Assembly (NCBI GenBank): GCA_030638305.1
Contig: DAOWEW010000026.1
Location: 1 to 6,809 of the forward strand
Reading direction: 5' to 3'
Source: Desulfobacteraceae bacterium
GTDB taxonomy: Bacteria; Desulfobacterota; Desulfobacteria; Desulfobacterales; ETH-SRB1
Length of the DNA stretch: 6,809 nt
The position numbers were made by a program, and so were the translations under genes. The number at the start of each line of letters is the position of its first letter. Position 1 is the first letter of the stretch. Positions 1 to 5,493 of the stretch are shown one piece after another. Under the pieces are notes generated by a model. The model was not told the origin of the DNA. It made no database searches and saw only the letters and a program-made list of their open reading frames with translations.

Positions 1-3000
1 CTGCAACCTGCCGCAAGCACCTTCTCCCTGTCTCCTTTCATAGCCCTGGCTGTGAGGCCGATTATCGGAATTTCTTTTAGCTCTTCTGTTTTCTTTATAC
101 GTTTTGTCGCATCAAATCCATCCATGACCGGCATCTGCATATCCATCAGTATCAGATCCGGCCTCTCTTTCCCGGCTATGTCAACAGCTTCCCGCCCGTT
201 TTTTGCAACATGGATTTTGTAATCTTTCGACATCAGAATTTCCTTGAAAAGAATCAGGTTATCGTCCCTGTCTTCTGCTATCAAAATTTTTGCCGGCTTT
301 AACCTCTTCACTTTCTTTTTCGCCTCACAGATGGTTGCTCCACCGGTGCCCGGTTCGTATAATATCTTGTTTATTTTAGAAAGAAGGGCATTTTTATCTA
401 TTTGTCCCTTTATAATCACTCCTTTTACATTTTTACCGAGATCCTTTTTTTTATCCTCTGTGAGATCCGCAGCAGTAAGAACTATTACCGGCAAATCTTT
501 TAAATCTTCTCTCTTTTGAAGCTCTTCAAGAACCTTAAAACCGTCCACCTCCGGCATGTGCAGGTCAAGGAGGAGCATGTCGGGAACATATCCGTTTAAA
601 AGCAAAAGTCCTTCTGAACCGGTTAAAACAGATGTCAGGTGGTAGTTTTCTTCTTTGAAAATTATTTCCATCTCCTTTATAATGATAGGATCATCGTCTA
701 TTATCAGAATCTCCCCGACCCCCTTGTCCGGAGCCGGAAGCTCTTTTACGGTTTCCTGAATCAGATCCGTTTCTATTTTTTTCTTCCAGTTTTCTTCCTT
801 TGTCTTTAATTTCTTTCTTCTATCATTTAACAATGTTATGATAAAGGTAGAACCCTTTTCCTGCTCGCTTTCCACCTCTATCTTTCCGCCCATTAATTTG
901 ATCAGATTATGGCAGATATTGAGACCGAGGCCTGTGCCGCCGTATTCTCTTGTTAATGAACCGTCCACCTGGCGAAAGGGTTCGAAAATATACTCTAATG
1001 CATCAGCCGATATCCCTATTCCGGTATCGCTAACCTTTATGACAACTGTGTCATGGAACTCCCCCTTCTCAACCATGCCGGATATGTTGATCCCGCCTTT
1101 TTCGGTAAACTTGACTGCATTTCCGACAAGATTTGTTAAAATCTGACCCAACTTATCAACATCACAATAAATAAAAATATCATCAACAACATCTATGGCA
1201 AGAGAGAGTCCCTTATTTTCAATGAGCGGCATGATAGAGTGGGAAACACTTGTTATAAATTTCTTAAGCTCAATTTTACTTAAAGACAGCTCAACCGTGC
1301 CGGACTCAATCTTTGAAAGGTCCAGAATATCGTTTATCAATTGCAAGAGGTTTTTTCCGTTTCTTTCAATAATCTTGATATATTTTTTTTGTTTTTCATT
1401 AATCCGCCCGATAGTTTCCTCGGATATGAGGTTTGTCAGGCCGAGTATGGAATTTAAGGGGGTTCGAAGTTCATGCGACATATTTGATAGAAATTCCGAC
1501 TTGAGCCGGCTGGCTTCTTTTGCACGTTCGGACTTTTCCTCTATCTCTTTTTTCTGGGATATCAGTTCCTCGCTCTGCGCCTGAATCTCCTCATTCTGCG
1601 CCTGGAGTTCTTCACTTTGCGCCTGAAGCTCCTCGTTCTGAGCTGCCATGAACTCGTTTTTTCCTTTTAAGTCTTCAGCCATTTTTTCCTGGTGTTGATA
1701 GGCAAGCGCATTGTTGATACCTATACCGAGTTGATAAGCAACCACATTTAAAAACTTAAGCTTTTTGTCAGTATAGTCGTTAATGCCGGCCAGTTCCAGG
1801 ACGCCTACAAGTCGATCTTTAATAGTGATTGGCACACAGATGACATTTTTCGGCATACCCTCCATACCACCTGAGGATATCCGAAAATAGGTTTCCGGCA
1901 CATCTGTAACCAGTATTGTTCTTTTCTCCAATGCGCTTTGTCCCGGAAGTCCATGCCCAAGCCCGAAACCATCTCCTATGGTCTGCCTGTCAATGGCATA
2001 GGTTGAGCCCGGGCGCAGGCTTTTTGACTCCTCTTCATATAGATAGATTACACCTATCTGGGAATCAGAATGATCTGCTATTTTGCCTATTATGCTTTTT
2101 AAAAGCGGTTTGATTTCAAGCTCGGTATTTAGCGCTACAACTATCTCATTATGGGCAATCTGAATACCATTGCTTTCTTCCAGGTGCCGGGTTTTTTTCT
2201 GCAGTGCCGCAGTTCTTATTTGCACCTTTTTTCCCAGGGAATAGCTGTACTCCTCATTTTTTGCCCTTGATTCCATCAGGTTTTGTGCCATATTGTTGAG
2301 TGAAACAGCGAGGTCGCCGATTTCACCACGGGTCTCAACCGAAACGCGTGCAGCAAGATCTCCGGCAGATATTTTATCGGCAGTATTTCTCATCCTTATA
2401 ATAGGTTTTCTAATGCCTGCAACAAACAGAAGATTTGCCAGCAACACGCCTACAGCCACAATCAGCGCAATTATTATGCTCTGAGCTCTTAGTATCATGG
2501 CCGGCTGCAAAATTTCTCTGCGATCCTTTTTAGCCACAACAACCCAGCCCAGGCCATTTATTTCGACCGGCCCGTAGGCAATTGATACCGGTTTTTCCCT
2601 GTAATCAATCGCATTTTCCTTGCACCCTGTTCTTCCCTCAATGGCTTCACTGACTGCCAAGGGCTTCACTTTAATCTTCAGGATAGCGCTTTCCTTTAAG
2701 AACCTCGAATCCGACCGCATTAACATATCTTTTCCGACCAAATATGTTTCGCCTGTATCCCCCAAACCCTCCTTTCTCATCATAACCGTATTGATCTGTT
2801 CTACAGGGAGCCGAATTATCAATACACCCATCTTCTCTTCTGCTTTAAAACCCATTCTTTCTTCATGCCTGACCATAGGAGCTCCGATAAAGGCCATTGG
2901 CTTGCCCGCCGGCGGATATTCCTTAAAATCAACAATGCTTGCACCGCTCTCAGCATTTTTAAAGCATTCGGCCAGGTTGGTATCGGAATATATCCCGTTT

Positions 3001-3422
3001 ATCAGGTTTGTGCCCCAATCCGCCCTTTTTTTTATAGTTATCAGAACGTTGCCCTCGTTGTTGACAAAAAGCATATCCTCATATCCATATTCTTTAGAAA
3101 GCCCGACATATCTTTGGTGATATTTCTTATCAACGGCTTTAAATTCCTTTCCGTCAATGCCTCCCTTATTGTATGCATTGATATACTCTGCCAGGATATC
3201 CTTTAAAAGGCGATGGTCGCTCAGTGTTTTTATGTCTCGTTTGAGATGTTTAAAAAAACTTTGGAGTTGCGCCTTCCTGTCCTCTCTAAGTGAGATCAGT
3301 TGATCAATGGCCTGCCGGTTCATCATTTTTGAGGTATTGTAAAAGTTGAGACAGCCCAGAACTACGACAGGAACAAGTCCTATAAATAAAAAAAGAATAG
3401 CAAGCTTTGTTCGGAATCTCAT
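1..3422 (-). CDS. Hybrid sensor histidine kinase (Cache-HAMP-GAF-HisKA-HATPase-REC-REC), partial at C-terminus
   Basis: Inner-membrane sensor kinase; 1140 codons are visible before the window edge cuts it. Domains I read: TM1 about residues 7-24; periplasmic region about 30-311 resembling double Cache (GETYLVG and MRSDSRF motifs); TM2 about 313-335; HAMP to about 388; GAF about 425-573; coiled coil 594-640; HisKA with H-box SHELRTP, phospho-acceptor His650; HATPase with N768 in the N-box, DTGIGI from D799, FEPFRQ and GGTGLGL; REC1 (about 904-1020) with D909-D911, D953 and K1005; REC2 from about 1044 with E1050, D1051 and D1094, cut before its conserved Lys. It should sense a periplasmic small molecule, autophosphorylate and pass phosphate to its receivers and probably to the upstream regulator. 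The ATG at 3420-3422 has AAGGA 11 nt upstream and lies 14 bp past the regulator stop, so the genes are cotranscribed. Family assignment is firm; ligand and output are unknown. Confidence 0.97.
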   Translation of the reverse strand, partial: MRFRTKLAILFLFIGLVPVVVLGCLNFYNTSKMMNRQAIDQLISLREDRKAQLQSFFKHLKRDIKTLSDHRLLKDILAEYINAYNKGGIDGKEFKAVDKKYHQRYVGLSKEYGYEDMLFVNNEGNVLITIKKRADWGTNLINGIYSDTNLAECFKNAESGASIVDFKEYPPAGKPMAFIGAPMVRHEERMGFKAEEKMGVLIIRLPVEQINTVMMRKEGLGDTGETYLVGKDMLMRSDSRFLKESAILKIKVKPLAVSEAIEGRTGCKENAIDYREKPVSIAYGPVEINGLGWVVVAKKDRREILQPAMILRAQSIIIALIVAVGVLLANLLFVAGIRKPIIRMRNTADKISAGDLAARVSVETRGEIGDLAVSLNNMAQNLMESRAKNEEYSYSLGKKVQIRTAALQKKTRHLEESNGIQIAHNEIVVALNTELEIKPLLKSIIGKIADHSDSQIGVIYLYEEESKSLRPGSTYAIDRQTIGDGFGLGHGLPGQSALEKRTILVTDVPETYFRISSGGMEGMPKNVICVPITIKDRLVGVLELAGINDYTDKKLKFLNVVAYQLGIGINNALAYQHQEKMAEDLKGKNEFMAAQNEELQAQSEELQAQNEEIQAQSEELISQKKEIEEKSERAKEASRLKSEFLSNMSHELRTPLNSILGLTNLISEETIGRINEKQKKYIKIIERNGKNLLQLINDILDLSKIESGTVELSLSKIELKKFITSVSHSIMPLIENKGLSLAIDVVDDIFIYCDVDKLGQILTNLVGNAVKFTEKGGINISGMVEKGEFHDTVVIKVSDTGIGISADALEYIFEPFRQVDGSLTREYGGTGLGLNICHNLIKLMGGKIEVESEQEKGSTFIITLLNDRRKKLKTKEENWKKKIETDLIQETVKELPAPDKGVGEILIIDDDPIIIKEMEIIFKEENYHLTSVLTGSEGLLLLNGYVPDMLLLDLHMPEVDGFKVLEELQKREDLKDLPVIVLTAADLTEDKKKDLGKNVKGVIIKGQIDKNALLSKINKILYEPGTGGATICEAKKKVKRLKPAKILIAEDRDDNLILFKEILMSKDYKIHVAKNGREAVDIAGKERPDLILMDMQMPVMDGFDATKRIKKTEELKEIPIIGLTARAMKGDREKVLAAGC
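1560..1643 (-). repeat. Four tandem 21-bp units encoding AQxEELQ heptads
   Basis: Within the kinase gene, residues 594-621 are four consecutive seven-residue units of the form A-Q-(N/S)-E-E-(L/I)-(Q/I). They make the first part of a coiled coil linking the GAF domain to the HisKA dimerisation helix. At DNA level the units are diverged 21-bp repeats, so copy number could change in frame. Such Gln/Glu-rich linker helices are common in GAF-containing hybrid kinases and transmit signal through helix register. Confidence 0.85.
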
Positions 3423-3439
3423 TTTGTCCACGTTCCTTA
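3420..3439 (-). repeat. Solitary palindromic-element end at the regulator/kinase junction (also the kinase RBS)
   Basis: Read on the minus strand this stretch begins with TAA, the stop codon of the response regulator, followed by GGAACGTGGAC, identical to the terminus of the 193-bp element at 4048-4240, including the adjacent TAA. The match continues as AAAAT against the element's GAAAT and then fades. The A and T of the kinase ATG fall at element positions 15-16; a single A-to-G change at position 17 of the element sequence would give ATG. The AAGGA at 3434-3438 is the only good Shine-Dalgarno for the kinase. It is either a remnant of an inserted element or a shared motif of other origin. 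Confidence 0.6.
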
Positions 3440-4024
3440 GATGGCCTGAGAAATGCGGGGGGAGGTGACTCGACTAAGCTCCAGAATCGTTTCGACTATC
3501 TTTTTTAAATCAATCGGTTTTCTAAGAAATGCATCAGCCGTATGCTGATATGCCTCTTTTTCCTTTATCTTATCAGGGTAAGCTGTCACAAGAATTACCT
3601 TTATATCTTTTGTTTCCGGGTTGTTTTTGATTCTTTCGCATACCTTGAAGCCGTTCATATCAGGCATGATAATATCCAGAATAACGATATGAGGCTTGAT
3701 TTCTCCTATTTTATATATAGCCTGAAAACCGCTGTTGGCCGCATATACCTTATATTTGTCCGAGGCCGGCAAAAAAGCTGCTTCAAGGAGCCTGATATCA
3801 TCGGGATTATCATCCACTATCAGTATCCGTTTTTTTTCCCCGGATTTTGAGGTTGGCCGAATGCTGTTTTTTTCTAAAAAATCCATCAGATCCCGCTCTA
3901 TTACCTTACGGTGCCCGCCAGGTGTAACAAACGCGTTCAGCACCCCTTCATCTATCCACTTCGAAATGGTAGTGCGGGCTACACCGCAGAGCTTTGCGGC
4001 TTCAGATGTAGTTATAAAAGTCAA
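3437..4024 (-). CDS. Response regulator with N-terminal excisionase/MerR-type HTH and C-terminal receiver domain
   Basis: A 195-residue cytoplasmic protein. Residues about 3-53 form an HTH_17/excisionase-like winged helix: SEAAKLCGVARTTISKWIDEG, then the wing signature TPGGHRK, then an acidic recognition tail. Residues about 66-185 form a CheY-like receiver with D71-D72, phospho-acceptor D117 (ILDIIMP), T147 (VTAYP) and K169-P170. The order is DNA-binding domain first and receiver second, the reverse of OmpR or NarL types. The start is TTG at 4022-4024, chosen because GGGAG lies 7 nt upstream and the HTH begins at once; I found no upstream ATG fitting the domain. It likely takes phosphate from the kinase encoded 14 bp downstream and binds DNA, perhaps at its own promoter region. 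Target genes cannot be read from the sequence. Confidence 0.95.
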   Translation of the reverse strand: MTFITTSEAAKLCGVARTTISKWIDEGVLNAFVTPGGHRKVIERDLMDFLEKNSIRPTSKSGEKKRILIVDDNPDDIRLLEAAFLPASDKYKVYAANSGFQAIYKIGEIKPHIVILDIIMPDMNGFKVCERIKNNPETKDIKVILVTAYPDKIKEKEAYQHTADAFLRKPIDLKKIVETILELSRVTSPRISQAI

Positions 4025-4031
4025 TTTGTTT

Positions 4032-4036
4032 CTCCC
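4032..4036 (-). promoter_or_regulatory. Ribosome-binding site deciding the TTG start of the response regulator
   Basis: On the minus strand GGGAG stands 7 nt before the TTG at 4022-4024. Spacing and strength support TTG as the true start rather than a later ATG inside the helix-turn-helix or receiver. Confidence 0.7.
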
Positions 4037-4044
4037 GTGAGTAG

Positions 4045-4243
4045 TTAGGAACGTGGACGAAATAACTTCACCAACTATACATCACAGCTTCAGGTCATAT
4101 TTGCCCGATCTGCCCGATAAAAAAATAGGCACAAAAATATTGAAATAGCTCGCTATTCCTTCAACTTTTGTGATTTAAGATCGAACAAACCTGACCCAAA
4201 TCTGTGCGCCTACTTGGTGAAGTTATTTCGTCCACGTTCCTTA
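4045..4243. mobile_element. Palindromic MITE-like element 1 with TTA direct repeats
   Basis: The body is 4048-4240 (193 bp) and is an imperfect palindrome over its whole length. Terminal inverted repeats run 4048-4074 and 4214-4240, with 27 matching bases from GGAACGTGG inward to AACTTCACCAA. Direct TTA copies flank it (4045-4047 and 4241-4243), as expected for a 3-bp target-site duplication. Further in, CACAAAA/TTTTGTG and TTGAA/TTCAA pair around the central AATAGC-TC-GCTATT at 4144-4157. No coding sequence is present. As RNA it would fold into one long hairpin. It lies directly upstream of the response-regulator RBS in a divergent intergenic region. I infer non-autonomous mobility by a transposase supplied elsewhere; a purely structural or regulatory repeat is the alternative. 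Confidence 0.82.
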
Positions 4244-4267
4244 AATTGTAGATGCGAAAAAGTTTGT

Positions 4268-4299
4268 TTAATACGATTTGAACTTAATAATCGTATTAA
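4268..4299. repeat. Perfect 11-bp inverted repeat
   Basis: TTAATACGATT at 4268-4278 is the exact reverse complement of AATCGTATTAA at 4289-4299, separated by 10 bases. Arm centres are 21 bp apart, two helical turns, which suits a dimeric DNA-binding protein. On the plus strand it is followed by a T-run (4303-4307), so a weak AT-rich terminator hairpin is possible, but no plus-strand gene lies upstream to be terminated. Operator is my preferred reading; the protein that would bind it is unknown. Confidence 0.55.
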
Positions 4300-4330
4300 T
4301 CGTTTTTGGCAATAAAAAATTGCTTAACCA

Positions 4331-4343
4331 TTCACGTTCCTTA
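4331..4343 (-). repeat. Short stray copy of the element-1 terminus
   Basis: On the minus strand TAAGGAACGTG matches the end of element 1 together with its flanking TAA, then diverges. It lies about 90 bp outside the element's right end. Eleven matching bases is suggestive rather than conclusive; it may be a remnant end or a target-like site. Confidence 0.4.
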
Positions 4344-4352
4344 TGATTCTTC

Positions 4353-4381
4353 TTGATAATTGTGATAAATGACATTAAGAT
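4353..4381 (+). promoter_or_regulatory. Putative sigma-70 promoter of the Xre-RES operon
   Basis: TTGATA (4353-4358) and TAAGAT (4376-4381) are separated by exactly 17 bp; each hexamer matches consensus at four of six positions or better. A transcript would start near 4388, giving a leader of about 33 nt that keeps the GAGG ribosome-binding site at 4409-4412, 8 nt before the ATG. Confidence 0.55.
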
Positions 4382-4396
4382 AACGCCAAATGTCAT
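4369..4396. promoter_or_regulatory. Candidate operator: 8-bp inverted repeat over the -10 region
   Basis: ATGACATT at 4369-4376 is the exact reverse complement of AATGTCAT at 4389-4396, with a 12-bp spacer. The repeat spans the end of the promoter spacer, the -10 hexamer and the likely transcription start, so a bound protein would block transcription. Xre antitoxins of RES systems are known to autorepress; that this is the site bound here is inference. Confidence 0.5.
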
Positions 4397-4420
4397 ATCT
4401 TTTTAAGCGAGGTTAGAAAA

Positions 4421-4852
4421 ATGGAATTATCTTGCATCACAAAGATTTTAGGTGGACAGAGAGTTCTCCACAAGAAAATACAGAATCGGCTCGACTTAAT
4501 TGAATTGAGCAACATGGGAATTACGAAGAATGCTCTTTCACATCTTGCGGAATATCTGTGTTTTTCAATGAGCCAGATGGCTGAACTTCTGCCGGTTACT
4601 GAACGTACAATACAGAGATATGCCTCTAATGAGCACTTCAATCGTGTTATATCTGAACAGATTTTAAAAATCGCTGAAATTACCACTAAAGGCGCTGAAA
4701 TATTTGATGATAAAGATAAATTTCTTTTATGGATGAATCTCCCACACACTGCCCTTGCAAACCGAACACCGATGAGTTTATTAATCTCAAGATTTGGAAC
4801 GGAAATGGTTCTGGATGAGCTTGGGCGAATTGAACACGGGGTGTTCTCTTAA
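4421..4852 (+). CDS. Xre/MbcA/ParS-type antitoxin of a RES toxin-antitoxin pair
   Basis: A 143-residue protein. The middle (about residues 30-88) is helical and Xre-like, with TERTIQRYASN as the likely recognition region. The C-terminal part (about 96-142) is the DUF2384/MbcA-ParS antitoxin domain: F101-LLW104-MNLPHTAL, NRTPMSLL, then the hallmark GRIEHGVF end, the part that in this family blocks the RES active site. It should neutralise the toxin encoded next to it and, with it, repress their shared promoter through the Xre-like region. The ATG is preceded by GAGG at 8 nt. Its stop TAA overlaps the toxin ATG by one base (TAATG), the usual antitoxin-first arrangement with translational coupling. 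Length and both ends look intact. Family call is firm, function is by homology. Confidence 0.95.
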   Translation: MELSCITKILGGQRVLHKKIQNRLDLIELSNMGITKNALSHLAEYLCFSMSQMAELLPVTERTIQRYASNEHFNRVISEQILKIAEITTKGAEIFDDKDKFLLWMNLPHTALANRTPMSLLISRFGTEMVLDELGRIEHGVFS

Positions 4853-5310
4853 TGCATGTTTTTCGGATTGCCAAAACTCGACACATCAAGGATTTGACAG
4901 GAACCGGAGCGAAAATATATGGAGGGAGATGGAATCATAAAGGCACTGGCGCTATTTATACTTCAGAAAATAGATCCCTTGCTACAGTTGAATATTTAGT
5001 TCATGTCCCCTTATCAATTGTACCGGGCGATCTAAGTATTGCCTGTCTTGAAATACCTGACCGTATAATTCCAAAACAGATTTCAATAGCTAACTTGCCA
5101 CGCAATTGGCGGGATTATCCAACTCCTCCTGCATTAGCTGAGTTAGGAACAAAGTGGGTTTTATCAAATGACTCGCTCTTACTTCGCATACCTTCAGTAG
5201 TGGTTGAAAATGAATTCAATGTACTTATCAATCCAATGCATTCCGATATACACTACGTTACCATTTCATTTATTAAAAAATATGCTTTTAACAAACGCCT
5301 GTTTCGATAA
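4852..5310 (+). CDS. RES-domain toxin (NAD+-degrading family)
   Basis: A 152-residue cytoplasmic protein made almost wholly of a RES domain. The conserved polar residues are present: R26 in YGGRWN, Y36 in AIYTSEN and E47 in LATVEYLVH; S42 lies between them. The later family features VVVENEFNVLINPMH and the closing FNKRLF are also present, so the gene appears complete and potentially active. Characterised RES toxins fold like ADP-ribosyltransferases and deplete cellular NAD+, stopping growth; activity of this one is inferred. The ATG overlaps the antitoxin stop; only a weak GGGG lies 10 nt upstream, so expression probably depends on coupling. The stop codon TAA (5308-5310) is also the left direct repeat of palindromic element 2, which begins at the next base. 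Confidence 0.95.
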   Translation: MHVFRIAKTRHIKDLTGTGAKIYGGRWNHKGTGAIYTSENRSLATVEYLVHVPLSIVPGDLSIACLEIPDRIIPKQISIANLPRNWRDYPTPPALAELGTKWVLSNDSLLLRIPSVVVENEFNVLINPMHSDIHYVTISFIKKYAFNKRLFR

Positions 5311-5469
5311 GGATTCGCCCAAAAATAAATTTACATTTTCAGGTGTCGAGGCACTCGCATGACAAGACGTGAGGAGGGCGAATAGCGAGCTATTTAACCG
5401 ACGAGCAACGCAGTCATGCGGGATGGATCGGCGCATCAAAATGTGAAGTTATTTTTGGGCAAGTCCTAA
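5308..5469. mobile_element. Palindromic MITE-like element 2 with TAA direct repeats
   Basis: The body is 5311-5466 (156 bp). The outer 29 bases of the two arms match at 25 positions, with GCCCAAAAATAA identical in both; ACATTTT and further in GCATGAC/GTCATGC also pair. The centre is AATAGC-GA-GCTATT at 5381-5394, the reverse complement of element 1's centre. TAA flanks both sides (5308-5310 and 5467-5469). Aligned from the end, the right arm shares GGA at 1-3 and AAATAACTTCAC at 13-24 with element 1 without a gap, so both belong to one family. It has no coding sequence. It fills the gap between the convergent toxin and cheR genes, where its hairpin could act as a two-way terminator. Confidence 0.82.
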
Positions 5470-5493
5470 GGAATGGGGAATGACTGAACTCGA

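Larger units (their letters stand above)
4244..4420. other. Upstream region of the toxin-antitoxin operon
   Basis: AT-rich, non-coding 177 bp between element 1 and the antitoxin start. It holds an 11-bp inverted repeat (4268-4299), a small GCAAT/ATTGC repeat (4309-4323), a third short copy of the element end CACGTTCCTTA (4333-4343), and the putative promoter with operator (4353-4396). No protein-coding gene or RNA gene was recognised. Together with element 1 it fills the 396-bp gap between the divergent start codons at 4024 and 4421. Confidence 0.8.

Noticed and set aside
244..3206. Several plus-strand open frames of 60-170 codons across the left half
   Set aside because: They lie opposite the kinase, whose minus-strand frame is open throughout and carries consistent domains. 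Their translations have no recognisable domains.
3542..4040. Plus-strand open frames opposite the response regulator
   Set aside because: The minus-strand frame encodes a clear HTH plus receiver; the plus frames are shadows.
4100..4122. Short direct repeat GCCCGATCT/GCCCGATAA inside element 1
   Set aside because: Only two copies of about seven bases; explained as part of the element arm.
4048..4240. Promoter for the regulator-kinase operon inside element 1 (TTGAAG and AATATT with 17-bp spacing on the minus strand)
   Set aside because: Weak -10 match, and the palindrome gives similar hexamers on both strands, so chance is likely. The true promoter is not identified.
4297..4331. Minus-strand 11-codon ORF (MVKQFFIAKND) with AAGGA upstream
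   Set aside because: Too short to support as a gene; its apparent ribosome-binding site is the stray element-end copy.
4393..4889. Minus-strand open frames opposite the antitoxin
   Set aside because: The plus-strand frame has the DUF2384-type domain, an RBS and coupling to the toxin; the minus frames show nothing recognisable.
4048..5466. CRISPR array or tRNA/rRNA gene
   Set aside because: The repeats are palindromic and not regularly spaced direct repeats with unique spacers; no cloverleaf or rRNA-like sequence was seen.
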